A stretch of DNA of 64,000 bases from Brachyspira alvinipulli ATCC 51933 (GCF_000518245.1 NZ_KI912404.1:295897-359896); one strand, 5' to 3'. Numbered from the stretch's first letter, positions 37,044 through 46,752 are shown. The notes: a model not told the origin generated them from the letters alone. A program made the numbers and translations.

Positions 37044-38195
37044 ATGGCTATAATAGAATTTAACATACCAACAAAAATAACATTCGGAGTCGATTCTCTT
37101 GATTGTTTGGCTGACACAGTGAAAAAATACGGTGGAAGAACTGTATTAGTTACGGATGGAGGTTCATTCAATCAAACGGGATTGGTAGATCAAATAGTTA
37201 ATAAATTAAATGATAATTTTATTAATGTAATGGTCTATTCTGATATAAATTCAACAAGTACAAGCGATGCTGCGGATATTATCGCTAATTTAGTTAGATA
37301 TAGCAAAGCAGAATCAATAGTGGCTGTTGGAGGTTTCAAAATACAAAATACTGCTAAAGGTGCTGCTGTAGTTGTAACTAATAGCGGAGAGGCTTCTGAT
37401 TATATAAACGGACAGCCTGTATATCATAAACCTTTGCCTGTTATAGCTATACCTACAATTTTGGGTTCTTTATCAGAAATATCTACTGGTATGTGTTTGT
37501 ATGATAAATATGATGAGGTTAATAAACAGAATAATGAGCCTAATGTATATACTACAAATTGTATAATAGATCCTAGTCTTTATGCTACTGTTCCTGTAAA
37601 ATATACTATAAGCAGTGCATTATCTGTATTTGCTTTATCTTTTGATATATATATGAGTAGTACGCTTACAGGAATAACAGAACCTTTGATAATTCATTCT
37701 ATGAAAACAAGTATGCAGGGTTTGAATAAACTCATAGCAGATAGTAATAATATAGATAATATAAGTATTTTAGCCAATGCTAATATGTTATGCGGAGTAT
37801 CTGCTTGTCATAGTAATTTAGGAGCTATAAGATCTTTATCTATAGCTGTTAATAGCGTATATGCTGTTAATAAATCAATGATATGTTCAATACTGCTTCC
37901 TCATATAATGGAGTATTATATTACGGTTGCGGCAGATAAATATACTGTACTAGCTAACTTTATAGAAGGTATAGACCCAGAAATGACACCTTTTGAGATA
38001 GCAAGCCAAAGTGCTCAGTATATAAAGAAATTCCTACATAATATTAATTTACCTACAAGATTGAATGAAATAAATGTTGATAGAAGTAAATTTGATAAAG
38101 TTGCAGAATTGGCATTGCAATATCAAGGTATGGATAAACTTCCTAGAGCAATGAACCATGATTCTATTATGACTATATTAGAGCAGGCATATTAA
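37044..38195 (+). CDS. Iron-type alcohol dehydrogenase homologue lacking the metal ligands
   Basis: 383 residues with the whole fold of group III (iron-dependent) alcohol/glycerol dehydrogenases: ITFGVDSLDCL, VLVTDGG, PVIAIPTILGSLSEIS, CIIDPSLYATVP, SILLPHIMEYY. However, judged by eye against E. coli FucO, the four metal ligands (Asp, His, His, His) fall on Ser194, Leu198, Arg263 and Lys277. The cofactor motif GGGSxxD reads GGFKIQN (96-102). Either it is a pseudoenzyme with a binding or structural role, or it uses another chemistry. The fold is certain; the loss of catalysis is inference. Overlaps the convergent exonuclease gene by four bases. Confidence 0.85.
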   Translation: MAIIEFNIPTKITFGVDSLDCLADTVKKYGGRTVLVTDGGSFNQTGLVDQIVNKLNDNFINVMVYSDINSTSTSDAADIIANLVRYSKAESIVAVGGFKIQNTAKGAAVVVTNSGEASDYINGQPVYHKPLPVIAIPTILGSLSEISTGMCLYDKYDEVNKQNNEPNVYTTNCIIDPSLYATVPVKYTISSALSVFALSFDIYMSSTLTGITEPLIIHSMKTSMQGLNKLIADSNNIDNISILANANMLCGVSACHSNLGAIRSLSIAVNSVYAVNKSMICSILLPHIMEYYITVAADKYTVLANFIEGIDPEMTPFEIASQSAQYIKKFLHNINLPTRLNEINVDRSKFDKVAELALQYQGMDKLPRAMNHDSIMTILEQAY

Positions 38196-39055
38196 TTTTC
38201 GCTTTTTGGGGCATATTTATAGGGATTCTTATGTAATGCATCTATGAGCTTTTTATTAGGCTTGTAATCTGTTATAGTAGGAAGTGTTTTATACGGTAAA
38301 AGAGGGGAGTTATAGTTTTCAGCATATTTATTATATGCTAAGCGTAATAAATGTTCCAAATTGATAGTATCAAGCAGATTATAATGTATAAGCGAATCTA
38401 TTGCTGTTTCATCTTTAGTATCTAAATAATAATTCCATAATAAAACAGCAGTATATCCTGTAACACCTTCCATGTCATCTCCGCGTGAAATTCCAACATC
38501 TTGTTCTATTTTTTTTAATCCGCCCGTATATCCTAAATCTTTGAGCAAAAAACGTAAATCTATTTGGGCACATTTTATTGTTGTGGCAAAATACCTTTCT
38601 AAAAATGGTATATCAAAACAAGATCCATTAAATGTAACAACTATAGAATAATTTTTTATATAATCTAAAAAATCATTCTCATTTCTTCCATGTACAAATA
38701 CTTTAACTTCTTTTCCGTCATAGCATCCTATTACTGTAATATTTGCTTTAGACGGTTTTATTCCTGTTGTTTCTATGTCTAAAAATACAGTTTTATCCAT
38801 AAAGAAGGGATATAATCTATACAATATAGATGCAGGAAATCTTTTTAAAAAATAACTGTAGTTTTTAGATTTATAATTATAAATAGATCTAGGCAATTCA
38901 TCTTTTAAAGCATCTCTTATACTTTTAGGCATTGCATAATAATCTATATTTTGTAATGTATCTTCCCAGTCTACAGCACCTTCTTCCCATAATAAACTTT
39001 CTTTTTTTGGGCCAATTCCTTCTATATGCTGATATGTTATTTTTAATAAATCCAC
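38192..39055 (-). CDS. YprB-like RNase H-fold 3-prime-5-prime exonuclease
   Basis: 287 residues. An N-terminal helical segment of about 80 residues (TYQHIEGIGPKKESLLWEEG, like a helix-hairpin-helix) precedes a DEDD-type exonuclease domain: VFLDIETTG (first acidic pair), VTFNGSCFDIPFLERYF (third Asp) and IHYNLLDTINL (last Asp). This is the ribonuclease_H_2 family typified by Bacillus YprB; substrate unproven. It follows cysS by 36 bases and is probably expressed from the cysS promoter. Confidence 0.87.
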   Translation of the reverse strand: MDLLKITYQHIEGIGPKKESLLWEEGAVDWEDTLQNIDYYAMPKSIRDALKDELPRSIYNYKSKNYSYFLKRFPASILYRLYPFFMDKTVFLDIETTGIKPSKANITVIGCYDGKEVKVFVHGRNENDFLDYIKNYSIVVTFNGSCFDIPFLERYFATTIKCAQIDLRFLLKDLGYTGGLKKIEQDVGISRGDDMEGVTGYTAVLLWNYYLDTKDETAIDSLIHYNLLDTINLEHLLRLAYNKYAENYNSPLLPYKTLPTITDYKPNKKLIDALHKNPYKYAPKSEN

Positions 39056-39091
39056 ATAATTACCTTTAATGTTTTTGCTTTATTTATACTA

Positions 39092-40504
39092 TTATTTTCT
39101 TTTCCATTTTACACCTTGCGGAGTATCCATTATCTCTATTCCCATAGATAATAATTCATTTCTTATTTCATCAGCCTTTTGATAGTTTTTTTCTTTTTTC
39201 GCAAGTGTGCGTTCTTCTATTAATTTGTTTATTTTATCTTCATCTTCATTTTTATTATCATTCATTTTAAAACAATTTATTATATTGTTTACTCTTTCTA
39301 TAAATTTCAATATCGTATCTCTAGTATCATTGTTTATAGAATCGAAAGATGTGTTTACAGTTTTTACAAGAGTAAATAATACTCCCAATGCTTCTGATAT
39401 ATTCAAATCATTATAAATAGATTCTGAAAACTTTTCATTAGCATTTTCTACTTCTTTTAATACATTATCATTAATTTCATTTGACTGAGTATTATTTATA
39501 TCTTTCAATCTGAATATTAAATCATTAACTCTGTCAATAGCACTTTGAGATTGTTTAATACCTTCTATTGTGAAATTTAATTGTTTTCTATAATGAGAGT
39601 TTATAAGCGAATATCTTATAGCCTCTGGAGAAAGTCCTTTATCAAGTAAATCTCTTAAAGTATAGAAATTTCCTTTAGATTTAGACATCTTTTCACCATC
39701 AACTATTAAATGTTCACAATGAAGCCAATAATTAACAAATTTTTCATTAAAAGCAGCTTCATTTTGTGCAATTTCATTTTCATGATGAGGGAATTTATTA
39801 TCAACTCCTCCTGTATGTATATCGAAATGTTTTCCTAAATATTTGCAGCTCATAGCAGAACATTCTATATGCCATCCAGGTCTTCCTTTACCAAAAGGAG
39901 AATCCCAATATACATCACCGTCACCTTCTGTATATGCTTTCCAAAGTACAAAATCGCTTGCATTTTCTTTATCATACTCATCATTTAAAACGCGTCCTGA
40001 AGCTCCTTCCAACAATTCCTGTTTATCTAAATTGGCAAGCTCTCCGTATTGAGGAAAAGTACTTATCTTGAAATAAACAGAACCGTCAGCTTCATAAGTA
40101 TGACCATTCTTTTTTAATAATTCTATAATATCAATCATTTCTTTTATATGATCTGTAGCAGCAGGATTAACAGTTGCTTTTTTTATACCCAATTTTTGTA
40201 TATCTTCAAAAAAAGCCTCTTTATATTTTTTAGTATATTCATTTAATGAAATATTATTTTCTTTAGAATTTTTTATAGTTTTATCATCAACGTCAGTTAA
40301 ATTCATTATCAATTTAACATTGTATCCGTAATCTTCTAATACTCTTCTAAGTAAATCGCTAAATACATAAGCTCTAAAGTTTCCTATATGTGCATAATTA
40401 TATACAGTAGGTCCGCATGAATACATACCAACTTCATTAGAATTAATAGGTTTAAATACTTCTTTTTCTCTAGTTAATGAATTATAAAATATTATCTCTT
40501 TCAT
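39092..40504 (-). CDS. cysS: Cysteinyl-tRNA synthetase
   Basis: 470 residues, a class I synthetase. MYSCGPTVYNYAHIGNFRAY contains the HIGH-type motif and the first zinc Cys (about residue 30). WHIECSAMS and GVDNKFPHHENEIAQ supply the other zinc and active-site residues, and EKMSKSKGN is the KMSKS loop (about 266). The C-terminal helical anticodon-binding region ends with LLSMGIEIMDTPQGVKWK, the usual CysS ending. Attaches cysteine to tRNA-Cys. Its own promoter lies at 40536-40563. Confidence 0.98.
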   Translation of the reverse strand: MKEIIFYNSLTREKEVFKPINSNEVGMYSCGPTVYNYAHIGNFRAYVFSDLLRRVLEDYGYNVKLIMNLTDVDDKTIKNSKENNISLNEYTKKYKEAFFEDIQKLGIKKATVNPAATDHIKEMIDIIELLKKNGHTYEADGSVYFKISTFPQYGELANLDKQELLEGASGRVLNDEYDKENASDFVLWKAYTEGDGDVYWDSPFGKGRPGWHIECSAMSCKYLGKHFDIHTGGVDNKFPHHENEIAQNEAAFNEKFVNYWLHCEHLIVDGEKMSKSKGNFYTLRDLLDKGLSPEAIRYSLINSHYRKQLNFTIEGIKQSQSAIDRVNDLIFRLKDINNTQSNEINDNVLKEVENANEKFSESIYNDLNISEALGVLFTLVKTVNTSFDSINNDTRDTILKFIERVNNIINCFKMNDNKNEDEDKINKLIEERTLAKKEKNYQKADEIRNELLSMGIEIMDTPQGVKWKRK

Positions 40505-40535
40505 ATATAAAATTATTCCTTAAAATATTATTAAC

Positions 40536-40563
40536 ATTTTACTTAAAAGACTTTATTTGTCAA
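40536..40563 (-). promoter_or_regulatory. cysS promoter
   Basis: Minus-strand TTGACA (40558-40563), 16-base spacer, TAAAAT (40536-40541). Confidence 0.65.
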
Positions 40564-40598
40564 GATTGAATATGTATTTTTTGTACATATAAAAAATG

Positions 40599-40628
40599 AA
40601 AATCCCTCTTAAATTAAAGAGGGATTTT
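40599..40628. terminator. Terminator after the 33-codon gene
   Basis: Twelve-bp perfect stem AAAATCCCTCTT/AAGAGGGATTTT (40599-40610, 40617-40628), with a 6-base loop and T-rich flanks on the minus strand. Confidence 0.88.
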
Positions 40629-40672
40629 AAAATAAAATTATTTTCTAAATATAATACTTAATAATAAAAAAA

Positions 40673-40774
40673 TTATATATTTTTATTTTTTCTTATTACA
40701 ACAGTAGCCTGACTTTTATATTTAGATATTAAGCTTTTCAGGTCTTTTTTCTCCTTTTCTTCTGTTTTTGCCAT
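40673..40774 (-). CDS. Small basic protein, 33 aa
   Basis: An open frame of 34 codons starting MAKTEEKEKKDLKSLIS and ending RKNKNI. It is preceded by AAGGAGG, one of the best ribosome-binding sites in the window, nine bases before the ATG, and followed by a strong terminator at 40599-40628. It lies 31 bases downstream of the gene at 40806 on the same strand, so it may be the last gene of that unit. The sequence is charged at the N terminus with a short helix and a basic end. No family recognised; it could be a small RNA- or protein-binding factor. Confidence 0.6.
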   Translation of the reverse strand: MAKTEEKEKKDLKSLISKYKSQATVVIRKNKNI

Positions 40775-40805
40775 TATTTAATTCCTCCTTGAATAATGAA
40801 TAATG

Positions 40806-41390
40806 TTAGAAGTCGCCGTCTCTCCATACTTTAAAGTCAGGATAGTCCAGCTTTTGGGATTTATCTTCATACCATTTGCAAACAGCAGCTGACATGTTAA
40901 TAACATAGAAGTTAAATTCAGTTTTCCATCCGTCGTTTTTAAATTGTGCGAAAGATGGTATAAATTTATTGTAAATAGATTCATATATATTTTTTTGTTC
41001 TTTTTCTGTAGGTATATTATTGTCTTTTATTGCTATTCTTAATACTAAATGAATAGACATGCATGATAGGGTAGAGGTTACTTTACTGTATTCATTGAAT
41101 ATTTGATCATTACTAAAATTTGATGATAAAGTATCCATCCACATTTTAATAATATTTCCAAGTGCTTCCAACTGTTCCGGTGTAGCATTTTTATCTGTAA
41201 CTATTTTTGCATAATTTTCTGCTAATTGCATAAAAGTCATAGTAGAATTATCGTCTGATATAGATAAGTCGCCTATATCATCTATTTGCATAGATTGAAC
41301 CATTGTTTTATAGTCAGTTTGAGCATTAACTTCAATGTTAATTAAAAAAATAAACATTACAGATAATAAAAGATAAAAATATTTTTTCAT
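40806..41390 (-). CDS. Secreted protein, unrecognised, 194 aa
   Basis: A classical signal peptide (residues 1-23, ending NIEVNAQ) with probable cleavage after Ala22, then a mostly helical mature domain. There are three Cys residues in the mature part (near 124, 172 and 177). I do not recognise the family. It ends 31 bases before the 33-codon gene on the same strand. Likely periplasmic. Confidence 0.72.
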   Translation of the reverse strand: MKKYFYLLLSVMFIFLINIEVNAQTDYKTMVQSMQIDDIGDLSISDDNSTMTFMQLAENYAKIVTDKNATPEQLEALGNIIKMWMDTLSSNFSNDQIFNEYSKVTSTLSCMSIHLVLRIAIKDNNIPTEKEQKNIYESIYNKFIPSFAQFKNDGWKTEFNFYVINMSAAVCKWYEDKSQKLDYPDFKVWRDGDF

Positions 41391-41565
41391 AATAAATATT
41401 CCATACTAATTTTCTCTATTTATTATCGTCATTAATCATTTTGTCAATACACTTTATTTTTTTCATAAAGCTATAATTATACTTTTTTATTTACATGTAT
41501 ATTTAATTATAAATTATTACTTTTATGAAAGATGTATTTTTTTATTATATATAATAATGTTTTAT

Positions 41566-42441
41566 CTAATTAATTTTATCAGAATCTAATTTTTCGATCC
41601 ATTCAAATACTCGCTGCAGTATATTCTCACTGTCCATATCCTCAAAGAATATACCATTAACTAAATCATTATGATATATTTTTTTATTATGGAAAATGAT
41701 ACATTGTGCTAAATTGTTATTGAAACTATTAATTTTATTAGAGAAATTAATAGCATTTTCTACTTCACATACAGGATCGATTTCAGAATGCACACATAAT
41801 ACTTTTGTTTTTTCTGTTCCATCAACATGCCAATAGGGGTTAGCCAATTCTCTGTTATAGTCTTGTTCAAATAATTTATCAAGCATAGGAGATATTCTTT
41901 TATTAGTGCATACATTTAAGTCTATAGGTCCGCCTAAAGATACATATCCTTTGAATATATTTGAATCTATATTATACTTTTTATGCATTTCTTTATTATA
42001 TACTAATAAAGCCCCTAAATGAGCACCAGCAGATGAACCCATTACTATAATATTTGAATAATTAATATTTTTTTCTTTTAATGCATTTAATCCCTTACTA
42101 AAACCTTCAAATACATCTTCTATTTGGCATGGATATTTATATTTTGGAGCTAGTCTATAACCTAAAGATATACAGTTAAAACCTTCTTTTGCTATACGTC
42201 TTCCTACAAATCTGTATAAATCTGCATTACCTTCTTTCCAGCCTCCTCCATGTATATAAACTATTATATCTTTTGATAGTTCCGTTTTTTTAGGAAAAAA
42301 CAATATATACTGTCCTTTAAATTTTCCATATTTAGTTTTTTCAGGTTTTATATTTTTATCGGCTTTAAGAAAATTTATTGCTATACTAGGATAAGTTAAA
42401 TATTCACCTATCATATTTTTAGATCTTTTTTTCTCATCCAT
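41566..42441 (-). CDS. Alpha/beta hydrolase, carboxylesterase (HSL-like)
   Basis: 291 residues, cytoplasmic. The oxyanion motif YIHGGGWKEGN (about 70), YRLAPKYKYPCQIEDV, the nucleophile elbow GSSAGAH (Ser near 136), an acid in HSEIDPVCEV and a late His in IYHNDL complete a catalytic triad typical of the hormone-sensitive-lipase/esterase group (alpha/beta hydrolase_3). Likely acts on short acyl esters; natural substrate unknown. AAGGA precedes the ATG, and a consensus promoter at 42474-42502 supports strong independent expression. Confidence 0.9.
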   Translation of the reverse strand: MDEKKRSKNMIGEYLTYPSIAINFLKADKNIKPEKTKYGKFKGQYILFFPKKTELSKDIIVYIHGGGWKEGNADLYRFVGRRIAKEGFNCISLGYRLAPKYKYPCQIEDVFEGFSKGLNALKEKNINYSNIIVMGSSAGAHLGALLVYNKEMHKKYNIDSNIFKGYVSLGGPIDLNVCTNKRISPMLDKLFEQDYNRELANPYWHVDGTEKTKVLCVHSEIDPVCEVENAINFSNKINSFNNNLAQCIIFHNKKIYHNDLVNGIFFEDMDSENILQRVFEWIEKLDSDKIN

Positions 42442-42473
42442 AATAGATTCCTTACAAAGAGTATGTACTATAA

Positions 42474-42502
42474 ATTATAGTAAAATAATATTCGTTTGTC
42501 AA
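42474..42502 (-). promoter_or_regulatory. Consensus promoter of the esterase gene
   Basis: Minus-strand TTGACA (42497-42502), 17-base spacer, TATAAT (42474-42479): perfect hexamers and spacing. Confidence 0.85.
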
Positions 42503-42525
42503 AATATTAATTTATTTAAAAATAA

Positions 42526-42559
42526 AAATGCTGCAGTATAGATAAACACTGCAGCATTT
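42526..42559 (-). terminator. Terminator after ftsH
   Basis: Twelve-bp stem AAATGCTGCAGT/ACTGCAGCATTT (42526-42537, 42548-42559); T-rich sequence follows on the minus strand. Confidence 0.8.
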
Positions 42560-42580
42560 ACTTTTTATAAATATTATTTT

Positions 42581-44710
42581 TTATTCTTCTGTATTTTTTC
42601 TTTTTCTAGGAGAAGCAGATTTTTTTACAGCATTCTTTTTGCTTGTTTTTTCTTCTTCCTCATTATTTGTATCATCTTTTAGATTAAATTCTTTTTTAAG
42701 AGGCTTAATAGGAGTATTAAATACTTCTTCTTTAACACTTTTTACTTCGCCTTCTTGATAAGCTGAAGGATCTTCAAGTTCATCAGTACCTCTTTTAGGA
42801 TCTTTACCAGCGTAAACTAATTTATCTTTAACTTTATCTAATTTAACTTCGCATATTCTTTCAATATCTTCTATATCAAGAGATTCTTTTTCAAATAATT
42901 CTCTTGATAAAGCCTCAAATTTATCAGCATTCTCAGCTATTAATTTTTGAGTTCTTGCATATGCTTTCATTACGAATTTATGAACTTCTTCATCTATCTT
43001 CTGAGCTGTTTCTTCACTATAATCTTTATGTCTTGCAATCTCTTTTCCTAAGAAAATAGGCTGTTCTTTTTGTCCAAAAGATATAGGTCCTAGTCTGCTC
43101 ATTCCCCATTCGCATACCATTCTTCTAGCAAGTTCTGTAACTCTTTCTATATCATTAGAAGCACCTGTAGTAACAGAATCTTCTCCGAATTTAAACTCTT
43201 CCGCAACACGTCCTCCAAGAAGCAAAGACATTTCATCAATGGCCTTTTTTCTTTGAAGTGTATATCTTCCGTCAGAAGGCAAAGTCCAAGTAGCACCTAA
43301 ACTTCTTCCTCTAGGAACTATAGTTACCTTATGTAAGGCATCAGTATTTTGAAGAAGTACAGCCATTAAAGTATGGCCTGCCTCATGATATGCAGTATTA
43401 AGTTTTTCTTTTTCACTTATTAATATGCTTCTTCTTTCAGGCCCCATCATAACCTTATCACGGGCTTCTTCAAAATCAGAAAGTTCAACTCTTGATTTAT
43501 CATTTCTAGCAGCTATTAAAGCAGCTTCATTAACCATATTAGCAATATCAGCTCCAGAGAAACCAGGAGTAGCTCTTGCTAAATGGTACAAATCTATAGA
43601 AGGATCATGCTGTATTTTAGAAACATGAACTTTAAATATCCCCTCTCTTCCTTTAACATCAGGCAAATCAACTACAACTTGTCTGTCGAATCTTCCAGGA
43701 CGAAGTAGGGCAGGGTCTAATACATCTGGTCTGTTAGTAGCAGCGAATATTATAATTCTAGTATCAGTATTAAAACCGTCCATTTCAACAAGCATTTGGT
43801 TTAAAGTTTGCTCTCTTTCATCATGTCCGCCGCCGTATCCAGCACCTCTAGTTCTACCAACAGCATCAAGCTCATCTATAAATATGATACAAGGAGCAGA
43901 TCTTTTTCCCTGTTCAAACAAGTCTCTTACTCTTGAAGCACCAACACCTACAAACATTTCAACAAACTCAGAACCTGACATACTAAAGAAAGGTACATTA
44001 GCCTCTCCGGCAACAGCCTTAGCAAGTAAAGTTTTACCAGTACCAGGAGGGCCTACTAATAATACACCTTTAGGTATTTTAGCACCAAGTTTTGTAAATT
44101 TGCTTGCATCTTTTAAGAATTGTACAACTTCCTGTAATTCTTCTTTGGCTTCTTTACATCCTTCAATATCTTTAAATGTTACTTTTACATCTTCTTTGGT
44201 TAAAAGTCTTGCTCTGCTTTTTCCAAAACTCATAGCTCTGTTATTAGAACCTTGAACTTGTCTGAACATGAAAAACCAAAGTAAGAAGCCTATTAAAAGT
44301 ATAGGAAGTAAATTAACAAGTATTATACTAAAATAACTAGGCTTTTCTGCTTCTCCTCTTACAGTAACATTATTATCTATAAGGAAATTAACAAATCCTG
44401 TTGCTGTAAATGGAATATAAGAATAGAAGTTTATTATTGTTTCTTTACCATTAACAACTTCTCTAGCTATACCATCTTTTATATTTTGATCTACAATAGT
44501 TACTTCTTTTACTATACCTTCTTTAACTTTTTGTACTACAGTAGAATAATCCCATTCCTGTGCCTTTACTTGCGGTGATTTTTGGAAATACATTATAGCC
44601 ATGAATACAACCATAACTAAAAGCAGTATTATTATTATCTGATTTCCAACCCCGCCTCCGCTTGACTGCGGCATTGATGATTTTCTATTATTTTTACCTT
44701 TTTTACTCAT
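42581..44710 (-). CDS. ftsH: ATP-dependent zinc metalloprotease FtsH
   Basis: 709 residues. Two membrane helices (about 24-43 and 128-150) flank a small periplasmic domain. The AAA module has GPPGTGKT (Walker A), [11 protein letters not shown] (Walker B) and a second region of homology ending RPGRFDRQ. The protease domain has the zinc motif HEAGH, then LLGGRVAEE and [17 protein letters not shown] charged C-terminal tail of about 75 residues rich in Lys, Glu and Ser follows the protease. FtsH degrades misassembled membrane proteins and selected regulators. GGAG precedes the ATG. It starts 43 bases after the NlpC/P60-like gene, so the two may be co-transcribed. Confidence 0.98.
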   Translation of the reverse strand: MSKKGKNNRKSSMPQSSGGGVGNQIIIILLLVMVVFMAIMYFQKSPQVKAQEWDYSTVVQKVKEGIVKEVTIVDQNIKDGIAREVVNGKETIINFYSYIPFTATGFVNFLIDNNVTVRGEAEKPSYFSIILVNLLPILLIGFLLWFFMFRQVQGSNNRAMSFGKSRARLLTKEDVKVTFKDIEGCKEAKEELQEVVQFLKDASKFTKLGAKIPKGVLLVGPPGTGKTLLAKAVAGEANVPFFSMSGSEFVEMFVGVGASRVRDLFEQGKRSAPCIIFIDELDAVGRTRGAGYGGGHDEREQTLNQMLVEMDGFNTDTRIIIFAATNRPDVLDPALLRPGRFDRQVVVDLPDVKGREGIFKVHVSKIQHDPSIDLYHLARATPGFSGADIANMVNEAALIAARNDKSRVELSDFEEARDKVMMGPERRSILISEKEKLNTAYHEAGHTLMAVLLQNTDALHKVTIVPRGRSLGATWTLPSDGRYTLQRKKAIDEMSLLLGGRVAEEFKFGEDSVTTGASNDIERVTELARRMVCEWGMSRLGPISFGQKEQPIFLGKEIARHKDYSEETAQKIDEEVHKFVMKAYARTQKLIAENADKFEALSRELFEKESLDIEDIERICEVKLDKVKDKLVYAGKDPKRGTDELEDPSAYQEGEVKSVKEEVFNTPIKPLKKEFNLKDDTNNEEEEKTSKKNAVKKSASPRKRKNTEE

Positions 44711-44753
44711 ATAATGCTATTCTCCAAATTTTAAATTGTCTTTATTTTATTTG

Positions 44754-45437
44754 TTAATTTTTAGGTATATCTAAAATAGTTCCATAACTATTAAAACATT
44801 GAGAAGCAAGAGCATTGACTCCTCCTCCTCTTTTTAAATAGCTATTTATTATTTTACCGTCTTTTTTTGCTACATTAGGATATTTTAAATTCATATAACC
44901 TAATATAAGTCCTTTACTTGTAGAAGAATGAATATAGGTTATAGTATCATCTTCTTTATCAATGTCTACAACTATACCAGCATGTGTAAGTTTTTTACTA
45001 TCTGATGTAGTTCTGTCAAACATAATAATATCGCCAACATTCGGCAATGTTTCATTATACACCTTTTTATATTTAGATAAAGTTGCATATATAATTTTTA
45101 CACCTCCTGAATCCATAACAGCTTGTTTTTCAAATACAGCTATATTAGAAGTCCAATAAACAGCAGCTATAAATCCAGAACAGTCAAACTTAAAAATTTT
45201 TTTCTCCTTTGAAATAGGATGAGTTAATGTAACTTTTTCATTGTATTTGTATTGCTTATCCAAATAAAAATTAGCCCATTTTATTATATCTTTTCGAACT
45301 TGTTTTTTCTGTCTATCTGTTATTTCAACTCCGCTTTCTCTTAATTTTGATTGATATTCCTTGTCATATCCATAAGTTTGGGCAAATATAAATGAAGATG
45401 TAAATATTGTTAATAATATAGTAATACAAAAACGCAT
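44754..45437 (-). CDS. Secreted NlpC/P60-like peptidase, copy A
   Basis: 227 residues. Signal peptide with probable cleavage after IFAQ (residue 20). The catalytic region has FKFDCSGFIAAVYW (Cys near 85) and LTHAGIVVDID (His near 151), with a further His in ITYIHSSTSKG (near 165): the Cys-His-polar pattern of NlpC/P60 cell-wall peptidases, which cut peptide cross-links in peptidoglycan. About 60 percent similar by eye to copy B directly upstream (shared SYLKRG/SYLRRG and CFNSYGT endings). A TTGACT/TAAAAT promoter lies at 45462-45489. Confidence 0.85.
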   Translation of the reverse strand: MRFCITILLTIFTSSFIFAQTYGYDKEYQSKLRESGVEITDRQKKQVRKDIIKWANFYLDKQYKYNEKVTLTHPISKEKKIFKFDCSGFIAAVYWTSNIAVFEKQAVMDSGGVKIIYATLSKYKKVYNETLPNVGDIIMFDRTTSDSKKLTHAGIVVDIDKEDDTITYIHSSTSKGLILGYMNLKYPNVAKKDGKIINSYLKRGGGVNALASQCFNSYGTILDIPKN

Positions 45438-45461
45438 AAAACACTCTTACAATAGAAAATT

Positions 45462-45489
45462 ATTTTATAAGATATCAGCAAAAAGTCAA
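45462..45489 (-). promoter_or_regulatory. Promoter of NlpC/P60-like copy A
   Basis: Minus-strand TTGACT (45484-45489), 16-base spacer, TAAAAT (45462-45467). Confidence 0.55.
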
Positions 45490-45514
45490 GACGATTTACA
45501 ATATTCTTATTTTA

Positions 45515-46114
45515 TTAATTTGGCTTTTCAAAAAGAGTACCGTAACTATTAAAACAGTATGATGCAAGCGAATCTTTACCGCTTCCTCTTCTTAAATAAC
45601 TGTTTATTATCTTACCGTCTTTACTTGCTAAATCAGGATATTTTAAATTCATATATCCAAGTATAGTACCTTTGCTTGTAGTGGCATGTGCATATGTAAT
45701 AGTTTCATTTTCATCAATATCTATTATTATACCAGAATGAGTAAGTTTTTTATTTGGATTAGTAGTTCCGTCAAAAAATATTATATCCCCTATATTTGGA
45801 AGAGTATTTTTATATGTTCTGTTTTGTTTAGATAATATGTAGTATATGTTTTCAGTTGAACCGCTTAATTTTATAGTTGGATTTTTAAAAGATGTCCAAT
45901 AAACTGCTGCTACAAAACCAGAACAGTCAAAATTAACTTTCTTTTTTTCTTTTGTAAATGGATTAGTAATTGTATCGCTTTGATTATATTTATAGTGTTT
46001 ATTCATATAAAAGTTAGCCCATTTTACTACTTCATCTCTTGTATTTGCTTTAGGGAATAACTGCTGTGAAAATGATAATAATATTATAAATAAAACGGCA
46101 ATATAAAAACGCAT
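45515..46114 (-). CDS. Secreted NlpC/P60-like peptidase, copy B
   Basis: 199 residues, shorter than copy A because the N-terminal linker lacks about 15 residues. Signal peptide (about 1-20), then VNFDCSGFVAAVYW (catalytic Cys near 60), LTHSGIIIDID (His near 126) and ITYAHATTSKG (third polar position). Like copy A, likely a periplasmic peptidoglycan peptidase. The tandem arrangement indicates duplication. GGAGG lies six bases before the start. Confidence 0.85.
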   Translation of the reverse strand: MRFYIAVLFIILLSFSQQLFPKANTRDEVVKWANFYMNKHYKYNQSDTITNPFTKEKKKVNFDCSGFVAAVYWTSFKNPTIKLSGSTENIYYILSKQNRTYKNTLPNIGDIIFFDGTTNPNKKLTHSGIIIDIDENETITYAHATTSKGTILGYMNLKYPDLASKDGKIINSYLRRGSGKDSLASYCFNSYGTLFEKPN

Positions 46115-46182
46115 TATATGACCTCCAAGATTTCATAAAATCAATTTTTAATATAAATCGGATTTTTAATTATAAATAATAG

Positions 46183-46752
46183 TTACATGTTATTATAATA
46201 TAATTCTTTTATACTGAATTCTTTTGATTTAAGCCATTTTATTCTATATTGTATTGGAGTTATTATATTAAAGAATACAGATAAATAAGGATAGGCATTT
46301 TGAAACTGTATAGATAATCTAGTTTTAAATATATATTTATTATTATCATTTAGCCTATTGGCATTGACTATTTCTATTTTATTTATGTGATAAATATTTT
46401 TCATTAAATTATTAAGATTTGTATTCCTTGTTTCACGCATTGTTTCTGAATTTAGTACTACATATTCCTTTGTGAAAAAATCATAATATATCTTTCTATA
46501 TAGATAAATCTCTTTTACGTTTTCATTGATTAATAAATTTTTCTTTACCAAATCTACTCTGAAATTAAAAAATACTATAATACCATTGTCTATATATTTT
46601 TCTATATTCTCATATAGGGAATTATTTAGTTCTGTATAAACATCAGCATATAAAATATCATCATATATATATCCTCTTAAAAAATGAAGCCTTAATTCAT
46701 AAGAATATAATGATGATGATATAATTATAAATATAATTAATATATGTTTCAT
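46183..46752 (-). CDS. Small secreted protein, possibly DUF4390-like
   Basis: 189 residues with a signal peptide (about 1-17, ending SLYSYE). The mature part alternates short beta strands. The order of features (ILYADVYTEL early, IDNGIIVFFNFRV, a YRKIYYDFFTKEYVVLN core, a closing TRLSIQF strand and final IQYRIKWLKSKEF) resembles the DUF4390 family of periplasmic proteins, but I hold this weakly. Possibly expressed with the NlpC/P60-like genes, which start 68 bases downstream on the same strand. Confidence 0.6.
   Translation of the reverse strand: MKHILIIFIIISSSLYSYELRLHFLRGYIYDDILYADVYTELNNSLYENIEKYIDNGIIVFFNFRVDLVKKNLLINENVKEIYLYRKIYYDFFTKEYVVLNSETMRETRNTNLNNLMKNIYHINKIEIVNANRLNDNNKYIFKTRLSIQFQNAYPYLSVFFNIITPIQYRIKWLKSKEFSIKELYYNNM

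Noticed and set aside
40778-40984. 68-codon minus-strand frame overlapping the start of the 33-codon gene region
   Set aside because: It lies out of frame within the end of the secreted-protein gene and has no initiation signals.
42581-44710. Plus-strand frames of 67 and 123 codons opposite ftsH
   Set aside because: Shadows of a strongly conserved gene; no ribosome-binding sites or family features.
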